Source: CAWBUW01 sp963792075 (GTDB lineage: Bacteria > Chloroflexota > Anaerolineae > Anaerolineales > UBA4823). From it: DNA of 64,000 bases. The position numbers and the translations under genes are program-made. Positions 54,001-61,563 of the stretch are shown here, one piece after another (the first letter of the stretch is position 1; every line of letters begins with the position of its first letter). Under the pieces are notes generated by a model, which did not search any database, was not told the DNA's origin, and saw only the letters and a list, made by a program, of their open reading frames with translations. The DNA is taken from NCBI GenBank assembly GCA_963792075.1, contig CAWBUW010000012.1:1736001-1800000 (forward strand), given 5' to 3'.

Positions 54001-55003
54001 ATCAGATATGGATGCAATGGCAACAGATGTGGAAAATGGATGCCTTGGAAATATAGACGATTGGTTAGTAGCCGAAGAACGCTGGAGAAATAATGGAATT
54101 AACGAAACAGATATCAAGTATCTATCAAGAAAACCCTTTGATGCTGAAATTGCACAAGTCGGCTTTCCTTTTATGGTAAGTAATTTGAGATTATCGGCAC
54201 ATAAATCAATGTTTAGACAAAAACAGTTGGATACAATTATTTCACTTCACGACTCTACTCCGTCAAGTGATGCAAGATGTTGGTTGGCAGAAGTTGCCAT
54301 GTCCCTCTTATTCTCAATATCGATAAGGCAATCGTCTGGTGTTTCTATATCACCATCGCGACTTAGGGAATTATTCCTGGAATCCGCAATGGATTTTTCT
54401 CCTCTTGATTTTCTAAATGGTGTTTCACTTCCGGATCCATTAACCGATGAGTGGATAGGTTTTCTTGATTGGCTTGGTCAAAGAGATCATTTCTATATGA
54501 TTCGCAATTGGAGACTAAATCAAATAGATCAACTCGTAGAAGCTGTGTACAATGATCACACGCGAGCTGGGCTGGTTGTGGTTTTAGCTACTATAGCTAT
54601 TGCAGGGAACAGGGTTAAACTTGATAAGGCATTGGTAGATAAACTTTTGTATGAAGACAAAGAAAAAGTACGAATTGCTGCAATAACGCTCAAATTATTT
54701 TGCTCCACATGGGAGAAACATGAAGTTCCATTTCTTGCAAAGCAGATAGTGGAGAATAAATCCCACTCTTTTCTTATCCGTGAATTGTTTGAGCGTTTAA
54801 GTTTTGATACTAAGATGCGATTTAAAGAAGTTGAATCCCTAGCCATAGAAATATATAACCAGGTGCTTATACATCCAAATATGTATTTAATGTTACAGGG
54901 GAGGGATTTATTGGCTAAGCTACACAATTCCAAGACGAGCCCTCTTGTAGAGCCTAATTCTTGGAGTAATTACGGATTGCCTAGATTGTTCGATCAGCAA
55001 TGA
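51026..55003 (+). CDS. NACHT-domain NTPase with N-terminal Mrr-like nuclease (antiphage NLR-like candidate)
   Basis: A 1325-residue STAND protein. The N-terminal domain (1-165) looks like a PD-(D/E)xK/Mrr restriction-type nuclease: FEHLVQSLA, DGPDGGREA (Asp38), and IIQAKY (Gln65-x-Lys67). The NTPase has Walker A GGPGQGKST (294-302) and Walker B LIVLDGLDEV (404-413), typical of NACHT. The long C-terminal part (600-1325) appears helical and repeat-like, the expected sensor. Bacterial NACHT and Avs proteins sense phage and kill or degrade DNA. Composition is AT-rich, unlike the neighbours, indicating transfer. Start at 51026 is chosen by AGGGAG; a GTG at 51008 is the alternative. Confidence 0.85.
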   Translation: MGDYNLAGLNPREFEHLVQSLAVCVLGSGVTPFGDGPDGGREATFSGKMPYPSHEENWNGYLIIQAKYCIRPTKDNSKDGEWALGQLKNEMEKFNDRKRNLPKPDYYIFVTNVVLTPAQSTGSKDKLAALMNTYQSLLGIKGWDVWDFDKLCRFLDVYESIRHCYTAFITAGDVFAEMMNLIKDQHPSFWPVISKFIQREFYADQFVKLEQAGHLAEQKTSLSQVFVDLPVIDRPPAEFVRNEKELEEQSRTIVAEILDAGAQILKRSSFTNQRTIMEASDNGRPEPGRFVLVGGPGQGKSTVGQFVCQLYRAAILDSQSKDQMMPEVRDALRNFTAQCEKDNILLPMARRFPIRIILENFSNELASGKVKSLRSYILNRINYRTDEECSSEDIKRWLSDYPWLIVLDGLDEVPATSNRKQVLEKIFDFWSDVATLDADVLVLATTRPQGYSNEFAPRYYSHRYLVPLSPTYALHYAKRLIEARFGNDVDRSDRILRRLQTACEQKTTNRLMSSPLQVTIMATLVDQIGQPPQERWRLFQQYYEVIYLRETEREIRASRILQQRKTDINVIHQRVGLFLQAESEKAGSTESKLPIEKFRVMVRSRIAEEGYESTQLDSITSEIAGVALNRLVFLVGLEEDRIGFEIRSLQEFMAAEALMNGGDEQVRLRLFAIAPIAHWRNVFLFAAGKIFSERQFLRDMIVTICDELNDKQNVLLSGTLLVGSRLALDILDDGIVREQPTYARRLLRIAIRLGEFSDIETNMRLVSLFEKDYEPIYREYLEQRFLEKDIKRKIGAWQILLAMIEPKISWAKEMAEANWPKESVEQLDILNNYPVLHEWVTEKSAILTPNLPPFPSIFYIWRRFTGKEFVPHGPEWYLSLQKLGSRNLYRGLDPERNEFSLRLTGQRNIPLYVTSLLDSSLQELVKLKEIPTIIPDWAPFISGARFVENPNNKTLASELRWLSKLDSVINLHRFRVYFGWPFDACLRSCSTPSDMDAMATDVENGCLGNIDDWLVAEERWRNNGINETDIKYLSRKPFDAEIAQVGFPFMVSNLRLSAHKSMFRQKQLDTIISLHDSTPSSDARCWLAEVAMSLLFSISIRQSSGVSISPSRLRELFLESAMDFSPLDFLNGVSLPDPLTDEWIGFLDWLGQRDHFYMIRNWRLNQIDQLVEAVYNDHTRAGLVVVLATIAIAGNRVKLDKALVDKLLYEDKEKVRIAAITLKLFCSTWEKHEVPFLAKQIVENKSHSFLIRELFERLSFDTKMRFKEVESLAIEIYNQVLIHPNMYLMLQGRDLLAKLHNSKTSPLVEPNSWSNYGLPRLFDQQ

Positions 55004-55020
55004 GTATTGTTTCCATAAAC

Positions 55021-55132
55021 TACTGGAGTCTGGCGTTTTTTAGTTTTTGGGCCTAATTTGCCCCATATATGGTGGTTTTGGGCGGAAAAACGCTTCAAAA
55101 CCACCATATATGGAACTCGCCAGAGTCCAGTA
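55021..55132. repeat. Nested inverted repeat, MITE-like
   Basis: Outer 15-bp arms TACTGGAGTCTGGCG (55021-55035) and CGCCAGAGTCCAGTA (55118-55132) match with one mismatch. Inside, 18-bp arms 55063-55080 and 55096-55113 form a second palindrome built on CCATATATGGTGGTTTTG. Size and shape resemble a miniature transposable element without genes. It directly follows the NACHT gene. Confidence 0.65.
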
Positions 55133-55141
55133 AACTATATA

Positions 55142-55168
55142 AAACAGCCTCGATTTTCAAGGCTGTTT
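55142..55168. terminator. Intrinsic terminator-like hairpin after NACHT gene
   Basis: AAACAGCCT and AGGCTGTTT with a nine-base loop, with A- and T-rich flanks, so it could terminate in both directions. From here to 55406 only short unsupported frames are seen. Confidence 0.6.
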
Positions 55169-55406
55169 ATTTAGTTCGGCATCGCCGCTGTGATAGTTAT
55201 TTCCTTAAAGAAGTCTATGGAGGTACTAGGGGACAAACAGAGCAAGCACGCGCTGCTCACCAGGCTGGGCATTGCCCATGGCGGATATCATCCTGATATA
55301 CGACCAAAAAAATGATAGTACCCTCGACCAGAAACTGATCGTCAGAGAATATAACACCCAGGTGATCGAGGGCATTCTAAATCCGCCTTCCTCAATCCCC
55401 ATAAAT

Positions 55407-55510
55407 CTTCGCGTCCTTAGCGCCTTAGCGGTTCAATGCATCTGCGTTTTGCTTTCCGTCTTCTTCAATCTTCTTAAACCTTAGCGTCCTTAGCGCCTTT
55501 GCGGTTCAAT
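55407..55510. repeat. Two copies of a tandem repeat (GCGTCCTTAGCGCC unit)
   Basis: Units at 55407-55439 and 55479-55510 share CTTAGCG and GCGTCCTTAGCGCC...GCGGTTCAAT, joined by CTGCGTTTTGCTTTCCGTC. The same units recur at 56688-56887. Spacers are themselves repeated, so this is not a CRISPR array. The remaining bases to 55630 contain no gene. Confidence 0.75.
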
Positions 55511-55630
55511 ATCTTTATGTAAGAATCTCCCTCCAACCTTAAAATTTCCTTTCGCCTCTTACGCAGATCGAACATTTGTGCTACAAATAAAGCATCCACC
55601 CTCTTCGTTCTACTTACCCGGAGGAAACCC

Positions 55631-56224
55631 ATGCCTTTTTGTAGACCTGCCCCTAAAAAGCGCGGCGCGCCGCTCGGCAATAAGAACGCCTTGCGTCACG
55701 GCGCTTACGCCCGCCGCACGCCGCCCCTTCCCCCCGTCGAAGCCCCTTCTCCTACCGCTCCGGCGGACCCGCCTCCTCCCTCCGAAGACGAGAATCGCCG
55801 CTACCCGCTCAGCCTCAATCTGGATATCGCCACCCTGCGCGCCTGGTACTTTTATTATGCCCTTGCGGGCGCCGCCGCCAGAAAGCCTGAAGAGGCCGCC
55901 GTTTTTGTACGCACCCTCTCCATCGCCGCCACGGCCATTACTCGCCTGATCCAGACCCAAAACTATCTGTATAGGCTCCCCCAGGATCAGGTCCCCCTCA
56001 ATTTAATTGACGACGTCCTCGATGTCTTTAATGCCGACCTCAAGAAAAGCAACACCGTGCCCCCTCCGCCGCCTGTCATTGAGCTCTCGGTCCCCGGCAT
56101 CCTCGCCGATATCAAAGCCCTCTCCCAGCAGATGGGCATCCCCGAAAGCGAGCTCACCGGAGGCGCTCGCTCCCCCTTCGGGCCTTACCCCGCCGATCCC
56201 GAAATGCGTCTGCCGTACAGATGA
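55631..56224 (+). CDS. Hypothetical protein with GAPLGNKNALRHGAY motif
   Basis: A 197-residue protein opening with a basic KKRGAPLGNKNALRHGAYARR motif. This G-N-x-N-A-x-x-H-G-x-Y signature is common at the N-terminus of small phage- or transposon-associated proteins and probably binds DNA. A Pro-rich linker (residues 33-52) and a helical domain (about 60-135) follow, then a Pro-rich tail. A GGAGG site precedes the ATG. Function is unknown; the flanking repeats suggest a mobile context. Confidence 0.6.
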   Translation: MPFCRPAPKKRGAPLGNKNALRHGAYARRTPPLPPVEAPSPTAPADPPPPSEDENRRYPLSLNLDIATLRAWYFYYALAGAAARKPEEAAVFVRTLSIAATAITRLIQTQNYLYRLPQDQVPLNLIDDVLDVFNADLKKSNTVPPPPPVIELSVPGILADIKALSQQMGIPESELTGGARSPFGPYPADPEMRLPYR

Positions 56225-56300
56225 ATTGGGCCTCTTCAGGAGTTCCCCCTTCCACGGCAATTCCTGGAGAGCCTGAATTGTTTGGTAGGTTGTTTCAAAT

Positions 56301-56684
56301 TCAATTCAATAGTTTGTTCACCATCCTTTGGATGCCATCTTTGACCAGGGGCATGTGCCAGTTGATCAGGTAGCCCAACCGGCAATTTCGCAATCGCAGG
56401 TATGTGAGCAGTTGGGCTTCGTGAATGGGCAAGATGCTTTCGACAGCCTTATTTTCGATGATGACCTGGTTCTCCACCAGCATATCCAGCCGGTAACCGG
56501 CTTCGATCTGCAACCCATCATATAGGATAGGTTGCAAAACTTCACACACCACAAGCAAGCCTCGTTTGCGTAGCTCATGCGTCAAACAAGCCTGGTAAGC
56601 AAACTCCAACAGCCCAGGTCCCAAAGCCCGGTGGACTTTGATCGCCGCATCTACGATTTGTTTTCCGACTTCTTCAATCTCCAT
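56301..56684 (-). CDS. GxxExxY family protein
   Basis: A 127-residue protein of the GxxExxY family: VGKQIVDAAIKVHRALGPGLLEFAY holds the GxxExxY motif. VCEVLQPILYDG, GYRLDMLVENQVIIENKAV and the C-terminal LRNCRLGYLINW segment complete the family. The D...E-x-K pattern (DMLVENQVIIENK) suggests a PD-(D/E)xK-type nuclease fold, but the activity is unproven. Members are scattered, repetitive genes in Chloroflexota and relatives, often next to the GCGTCCTTAGCGCC repeat as here. Confidence 0.85.
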   Translation of the reverse strand: MEIEEVGKQIVDAAIKVHRALGPGLLEFAYQACLTHELRKRGLLVVCEVLQPILYDGLQIEAGYRLDMLVENQVIIENKAVESILPIHEAQLLTYLRLRNCRLGYLINWHMPLVKDGIQRMVNKLLN

Positions 56685-56687
56685 AAG

Positions 56688-56887
56688 CCTTCGCTCCCTT
56701 AGCGGTTCAATGCATCTGCGTTTTGCCTTCCGTCTTAACCTTCGCGTCCTTAGCGCCTTAGCGGTTCAATGCTCTGCATTTTGCTTTCCGTCTTACCTTT
56801 GCGTCCTTAGCGCCTTAGCGGTTCACTGCATCTGCGTTTTGCTTTCCGTCTTAAACCTTCGCGTCCTTAGCGCCTTTGCGGTTCAAT
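56688..56887. repeat. Four copies of the GCGTCCTTAGCGCC tandem repeat
   Basis: Units at 56688, 56739, 56797 and 56857 with a period near 58 bp. The first is shortened (CTCCCTTAGCGG). The intervening CTGCGTTTTGC-TTTCCGTCTTA is repeated too. The array fills the gap between the GxxExxY and nitroreductase genes on the minus strand. Confidence 0.8.
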
Positions 56888-57670
56888 TCACTCCTCTCCC
56901 TTGCCCCGGTTCCCCGGCATGCGGAACCCACAGCGCTTGAACGCCGCCAGGATCGTGCGCGGCGAGCGCTGCCACAGGCCCAGCTTGCGCGAGATGTGCT
57001 CCGTCCAGGAATAGTTCTCGAAGGTGTAAGTCTCCGGGCGCTCGTTGCCGAGCGGGATGATGTAGTTGGCTTTACGGTAGTAATCCTGCCCCAGGTAGCC
57101 CTCGTCCATCGTCTGCATGGCCTGCTGCAGCGTCGCTTCGTCGAATTCGGGATAGGCGTCCTCGAACAACGAAAATTCCATCGGGTAGCGCGGCCGGACG
57201 GGGGGATTTTCCGCCGGGTAGCCCATGGTCAGGCCCACCAGCGGGAAGACGCGCTGCGGCAGCTTGAATTCGGCGATGATGCGCCTGGACTGGTAAGGGA
57301 TAGCGCCCAGGAAGCAGCTTCCCAGCCCCAGGCTTTCCGCTGCCATCACCATATTTTCCGCCATCAACGCCGCGTCCTGGATGCCGATCACCATCAGCGA
57401 GAGGTCGTTTGAGCCCATCTCCCAGCCGCGCTGCGCCATGACCCGCTCGAAGCGCTGCGCGTCGACGCACACGATGAAATAGAGCGGGGCATGGAAGGGG
57501 TTGGTCTTAGGGTCACGGCGCAGCAGCAGGCTGCCCAACTGGTAAGCGAAGGGCGCCTGCTGCCCGGCCCGCACGATGGTCGCCAGGACTTCGTCCGAGG
57601 GCCGTTCAGGCGTATAGGCGCGAATGGACTTGCGCTGCAGCATCTGGTCGATGACAGGGTTATGGATCAT
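56888..57670 (-). CDS. Nitroreductase-family FMN oxidoreductase
   Basis: A 260-residue protein of the NADPH-dependent FMN nitroreductase fold. The FMN-binding start RKSIRAYTPERP, the DAALMAENMVMAAESLGLGSCFLGAI core and the LVGLTMGYPAENP segment that closes the FMN site are all present. A C-terminal extension (about 60 residues ending in MPGNRGKGEE) exceeds the minimal family. The substrate is unknown; many relatives reduce quinones or nitroaromatics. Confidence 0.88.
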   Translation of the reverse strand: MIHNPVIDQMLQRKSIRAYTPERPSDEVLATIVRAGQQAPFAYQLGSLLLRRDPKTNPFHAPLYFIVCVDAQRFERVMAQRGWEMGSNDLSLMVIGIQDAALMAENMVMAAESLGLGSCFLGAIPYQSRRIIAEFKLPQRVFPLVGLTMGYPAENPPVRPRYPMEFSLFEDAYPEFDEATLQQAMQTMDEGYLGQDYYRKANYIIPLGNERPETYTFENYSWTEHISRKLGLWQRSPRTILAAFKRCGFRMPGNRGKGEE

Positions 57671-57773
57671 ATATATTCTTTCCTTTGCTTATGTCAGGCT
57701 GTTTCAAAAGGTATGGCTTTTTCAAAGTCGCCACGGCTGCTCCGCAGCCTGGGGCGCGGGGTGTTTTCCTGCC

Positions 57774-57794
57774 CCCTCTCCCTTTGGGAGAGGG
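57774..57794. repeat. Short REP-like palindrome CCCTCTCCC-ttt-GGGAGAGGG
   Basis: A perfect 9-bp-arm palindrome followed by TAGGGTGAGGG. This motif is seen widely in bacterial intergenic DNA. It lies between the PIG-L and nitroreductase genes (57671-57841), where no gene was seen. Confidence 0.6.
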
Positions 57795-57841
57795 TAGGGT
57801 GAGGGTGGGGTAGGTAGATCAGGCACAGCGTTGCTGCGCCC

Positions 57842-58693
57842 CTATGTCACACCCTCAAACAGGTCCTTTTCCCGCACTTCTTTCCCCGCCGGCGGGTAGG
57901 CGCGCATGAAGTAGTCGTAGGTGCCCAGCAGCGAGCGGATCCAGCGCATGGGGCCGCGAGCGGGCCCGCCTTCCATCTGGCTGGCGTGGCAGGCAGCGGC
58001 CTCGTCGTGCGCTGCCAGCACCGGGCGGTAGTCGATGCGCGCGTGGATGGGGAAATCGCCAGACTGCACCAGGTCCAGGATATCGATATCCTTATTGCGC
58101 CCAAAGCGGCGCGGGTCCTGGCCCAGCAGCGGCATCAGGCGCACCGCCCACTTGAACATGCCCTTGGGGAAGACCGTGTAATACAGCCGCTGCGGCGCGT
58201 AGGGCGGCCGGTCGCTGGCGAAAGCCGGGTCGCTTGCCAGGTGGAAAGCGCGCTCCGTGGCGCGCTGGATGGCAATATGGTCCGGGTGCTTGTACCCGCC
58301 GATCGGGTCGAAAGTGACCACCACCTGAGGCTGCAGTTGCCGGATTTGCGCCGCGATCTGCTGCGCCACCTGCTCGGTGGGCTGCTGCACCAGCGCCTGG
58401 GGGTGGTTGTTGTCGGCCGTACCCGGCATGCCCGAATCGCGCCAGCCCAGGAAGGTCACCCCGGTCAGGCCCAGGACGCCTGCCGCACAGCGCAGCTCAG
58501 ACTCGCGCAGCTCCGCCACCGAGTTGTAGCCCTCCAGCAGCTTGGGGTCCACCATGCCCACTTCGCCGCGCGTGGCGCAGACCAGGTGCACCGCCACCCC
58601 GCGCCGGGCATACAGCGCCAGTGTCCCGCCGATGCCAAACAACTCATCGTCCGGGTGGGCAAATACAGCTAAGAGCGTATGATCTTTATTCAT
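57842..58693 (-). CDS. PIG-L/LmbE-family deacetylase
   Basis: A 283-residue zinc-dependent N-deacetylase-like enzyme. The metal and catalytic motif AVFAHPDDELFGIGG is at the N-terminus, and the second His site is GGYKHPDHIAIQRA. Relatives deacetylate GlcNAc-containing precursors of mycothiol, bacillithiol or GPI, so this one probably removes an N-acetyl group from an amino-sugar conjugate. The C-terminal region is typical of the Chloroflexota subgroup, with no extra domain. Confidence 0.9.
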   Translation of the reverse strand: MNKDHTLLAVFAHPDDELFGIGGTLALYARRGVAVHLVCATRGEVGMVDPKLLEGYNSVAELRESELRCAAGVLGLTGVTFLGWRDSGMPGTADNNHPQALVQQPTEQVAQQIAAQIRQLQPQVVVTFDPIGGYKHPDHIAIQRATERAFHLASDPAFASDRPPYAPQRLYYTVFPKGMFKWAVRLMPLLGQDPRRFGRNKDIDILDLVQSGDFPIHARIDYRPVLAAHDEAAACHASQMEGGPARGPMRWIRSLLGTYDYFMRAYPPAGKEVREKDLFEGVT

Positions 58694-58756
58694 TCCTAAA
58701 TCTTATCACTATTTGGTGTGTCAGGTTGTCCAAAAAGAAACAAAGGAAGAAAATTA

Positions 58757-58805
58757 ATACGTACTTGTGGGGGTGGCGCTTCGCGCCACCCCCACAAGTA
58801 CGTAT
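58757..58805. repeat. Family B palindrome, copy 3 (23-bp arms, ttc loop)
   Basis: AATACGTACTTGTGGGGG start and complement, apex GGCGC-ttc-GCGCC. Flanking AAGAAA and TTTCTT extend the symmetry. It lies in the divergent region between PIG-L and the kinase gene. Related to 19231 and 26222 with paired substitutions. Confidence 0.88.
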
Positions 58806-58882
58806 ACTTTCTTCTTATTTTCGTCTTTTTGGACAACCCCACACACCTCTACCAAATCCCATTATTGTATTACACTTAACCC

Positions 58883-61309
58883 ATGCCCCGGCTTGCAAAA
58901 TTCGACCTCAGGCGACTCTGGCAGTTGGCCGGCCTGCTGCTCCTCGCAGCGCTGCTGGCCTCCTGCCGCGTCCAGGACAACCTCGGTCCGCTGGTAGTGC
59001 AGGAGACGCAGTCGTGGTACCCGCTTGGGCTGCACCTGGCTTACTTACCCGACCCGCAGGGGGATATGACCCTCGCTGAGGTGATGGCGGCCGATGAGGC
59101 GGGCCGCTTCATCCTCAGCCGCTCTTCGCGGCCCACCATGGGGCTGGCGAAGCAGGTCGTCTGGGCGCGCCTGGACCTGCACAGCGACGTGCCGCATGCC
59201 AGCACCTGGCTCTTGGAGATCAAGCCGCCGTACATTGACCGGTTGGACGTGTATATCCCGCAGAGCGAGGGCACCCTGGCCTTGTGGCAGGTGGGTGACC
59301 AGGTGCCGTTCGATGCGCGTGAGATTCCCTTCCGCACCTTCCTTTTCAGTATACAGCTTCCCGCCCAGGCAGATGAGACCGTTTACGCCCGCTTCGAGCA
59401 CACCGGCCAGTTGGTCCTGGACCTTTCCCTGTCGGCCCCCGGCTTTTTTGATGCTCACCATGTGCAGGAGGAGTTTTTCCAGGGCATGTTTTACGGCACC
59501 CTGCTGGTGGCGCTGGTCTATAATACCATCCTGCTAATCTCATTGCATGCCCGCGAGCGGCTGTATACCTACCTGTCCCTGGTGGCGGCGGCATCGGGCC
59601 TGCTGTACTTTATATCCGACGGCCTGGGGTACTGGCTGCTCTGGCCGCACGCTACCTGGTTCAACGATGTGGCGCGGGTTGCCTTGTGGCCGCTGGCGTC
59701 TGCCGCAGTGCTTCTCATGAGCAGTGAGCTGATGCAGTTGCGCACTCAGGCGCCGCGCTGGCAGCGCCTGGTAAACCTGGGGGTCGTCGGTTGGGTCGTG
59801 TTGGCGCTGGCTTATGCGCTGACCCGTAGCCTGTGGGCGCTGGTTTTGATAGAGGGGTACTCCCTATTCCATCTTGGGCTGCTGATCGCCATCCGTATGC
59901 TGGCCTGGCTGCGCGGCTGGCAGGTGCTGTGGAATTACCGGCTCATATGGGCCATCTATCTGGCGCTGTCGCTGTGGGGCGTCCTGAGCGAAATCACCGG
60001 GGCAGCCTTTTATAATGTACCTATGATGACTTTGAGCCGTTATGCCTTGCTGTTAGCGCTGGCGCTGACCTCACTCGTCGTGCGCGAGCGTTATAACCGC
60101 GCCTGGCAGTTGCAGGCCGAGGCCCAGGCAGCCGCGGTGAGCGCGGCGCAAACGGCCGAAACTGTGGTACGGGAACAGAATGAGCTGCTTGCCGAGCGGG
60201 TAGACCAGCTTTCGGATGAGCTGTCCGCTTTCCTCTATACCACCATCCTCGTCAGCCAGGTGCGCAATTGGCAGCAAATCCTGCAGCCTGCCTTGGAGCG
60301 CATGCAGCGCACGCTGCAGGCCGATGCGATCTGTGTGCATTTGTTAGATCCTGCAAAGGAAGACCTGGTTTTAACGGTGCAGCTTGATCTGCCCGATCCT
60401 GTCCGGGCCAATATCGCCCGCATCCAGGTGGAGCCGGGCTGGGATACCGCCCATACCTCTCGGCATGGTATCAGCGCTCAGGTGTGGCTGCTGCCGCTGG
60501 ATCTCCTGGCATATGCGCACCGCTTCAGCACCCTCTTGAGCGCCCACCAGGAACCGTTAGGTGTGCTCACCTGTTACCGCCAGGCGGATCCACCTTTCTC
60601 TGAGGATCAGCGCGCCGTGGCAGCCTCCTTGAGTGAGTACCTGGCCGTGGCGATCGAAAACCAACGCTTGCGCCAGGCGGTCGAGGCCGGGGCCGTCATC
60701 CAGGAGCGCCAGCGTATGGGGCGCGACCTGCATGATTCGCTCAATCAGTCCATCTACAGCCTGGCGCTGCTGGCGCGCGCCGGGCAGGACGCGCTGGAAG
60801 AGGGTGACTCGGCCGGGCTGGCGGAGCACTTAAAAGACATCGAATCACATGCCTTTCTGGCCTTGCGCGAGATCCGTATCCTGCTGCACGCGCTGCGCCC
60901 GCCCGAGCTAGATGCGCGCGGCCTGGCTGGCGCTCTAGAAGAGCGTTTCAACATGGTAGAGCACCGCGTGGGCTTGCAAGCCGAGGCCTGGATCGACAAA
61001 AACCTGAAGCTGCCGCCGCTCAGCGAGATCGAGGTGTACCGGATCATCATTGAGGCACTGAATAATGTCGTTAAACACGCCCAGGCGCAGCAGGTGAGTG
61101 TTCACCTGGTACAGCAGGCTGGCCCGGCAGGCAAAGCCTACCAGGCCGTGCTGACCGTGACCGATGACGGGGAGGGCTATGCGCCCCAGTCGCCCGGCAC
61201 CCTGGGCGTAGACAACATGCGCCAGCGCGCCGCCGCTCTGCGTGGCGACTTTGAGATCCATACCCAGGAGCAGGGTGGCACCCTCGTCCGCGTGACATTC
61301 CCATTATAG
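58883..61309 (+). CDS. 7TMR-DISM sensor histidine kinase (NarL type)
   Basis: An 808-residue kinase. A lipoprotein-like signal ends at LLASC (Cys28). An extracytoplasmic 7TMR-DISMED2 domain (about 45-190) follows, then seven membrane helices (about 200-395), a coiled coil (about 405-455) and a GAF domain (about 455-600). HisKA_3 has phospho-acceptor His617 in ERQRMGRDLHDSLNQ, and HATPase_c has DDGEGYAPQSPGTLGVDNM. It likely senses a carbohydrate-like ligand outside the cell and phosphorylates the regulator encoded next. A TACACT box ends six bases before the ATG, so the message may be leaderless. Confidence 0.92.
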   Translation: MPRLAKFDLRRLWQLAGLLLLAALLASCRVQDNLGPLVVQETQSWYPLGLHLAYLPDPQGDMTLAEVMAADEAGRFILSRSSRPTMGLAKQVVWARLDLHSDVPHASTWLLEIKPPYIDRLDVYIPQSEGTLALWQVGDQVPFDAREIPFRTFLFSIQLPAQADETVYARFEHTGQLVLDLSLSAPGFFDAHHVQEEFFQGMFYGTLLVALVYNTILLISLHARERLYTYLSLVAAASGLLYFISDGLGYWLLWPHATWFNDVARVALWPLASAAVLLMSSELMQLRTQAPRWQRLVNLGVVGWVVLALAYALTRSLWALVLIEGYSLFHLGLLIAIRMLAWLRGWQVLWNYRLIWAIYLALSLWGVLSEITGAAFYNVPMMTLSRYALLLALALTSLVVRERYNRAWQLQAEAQAAAVSAAQTAETVVREQNELLAERVDQLSDELSAFLYTTILVSQVRNWQQILQPALERMQRTLQADAICVHLLDPAKEDLVLTVQLDLPDPVRANIARIQVEPGWDTAHTSRHGISAQVWLLPLDLLAYAHRFSTLLSAHQEPLGVLTCYRQADPPFSEDQRAVAASLSEYLAVAIENQRLRQAVEAGAVIQERQRMGRDLHDSLNQSIYSLALLARAGQDALEEGDSAGLAEHLKDIESHAFLALREIRILLHALRPPELDARGLAGALEERFNMVEHRVGLQAEAWIDKNLKLPPLSEIEVYRIIIEALNNVVKHAQAQQVSVHLVQQAGPAGKAYQAVLTVTDDGEGYAPQSPGTLGVDNMRQRAAALRGDFEIHTQEQGGTLVRVTFPL

Positions 61310-61325
61310 AGGGTTTGGCGCACTG

Positions 61326-61462
61326 GTAGTGGCAAGCCAGTGCATCCGCCTCTTCCGCGGGGTTTGGGGCGTGGATGGTGGCAAGCCGTACGTCCGCCTC
61401 TTCCGCGGGTTTTAGGGTGTGGATAGTGGCAAGCCAGTGCGTCCGCCTCTTCCGCGGGTTTT
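61326..61462. repeat. Three tandem repeats of about 48-49 bp
   Basis: Units share GGCAAGCC (61331, 61380, 61428) and CGTCCGCCTCTTCCGCGGG. They follow the kinase gene, and a palindrome derived from the same GTGGC/GCCAC core begins at the end. Within 61310-61563 no gene was seen. Confidence 0.75.
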
Positions 61463-61501
61463 GGGGTAGTGGGAGTGGCGAAGCCACTCCCACTACCCCA
61501 A
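61461..61501. repeat. Perfect palindrome, 19-bp arms, gaa loop
   Basis: TTGGGGTAGTGGGAGTGGC and complement with GTGGC-gaa-GCCAC apex, followed on the plus strand by CCTTTTTTC. Probably the terminator of the kinase transcript. Confidence 0.8.
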
Positions 61502-61512
61502 CCTTTTTTCAA

Positions 61513-61556
61513 TACCTCTCTGCTGCGCACGCCAGCGCGCAGCAGAGAGGTATAAT
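61513..61556 (+). promoter_or_regulatory. Palindrome with overlapping -10 box before the response regulator
   Basis: Arms TACCTCTCTGCTGCGC and complement (61513-61552, loop of 8) end inside TATAAT (61551-61556). Melting of the -10 box and hairpin extrusion would compete, so this may be a supercoiling-sensitive control point. No usual -35 is seen. Confidence 0.55.
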
Positions 61557-61563
61557 CCAAGTC

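Noticed and set aside
55217..55400. Short frames after the NACHT gene
   Set aside because: Two overlapping frames (MEVLGDKQSKHALL and MADIILIYDQKN) have no recognisable family or ribosome site.
55407..56887. Possible CRISPR-like array
   Set aside because: Repeat units recur, but the intervening sequences are also near identical and no cas genes are nearby.
61326..61500. Coding repeats on the minus strand (NPAEEADALACHY-like)
   Set aside because: The frame arises from tandem DNA repeats, has no ribosome site and overlaps a palindrome.
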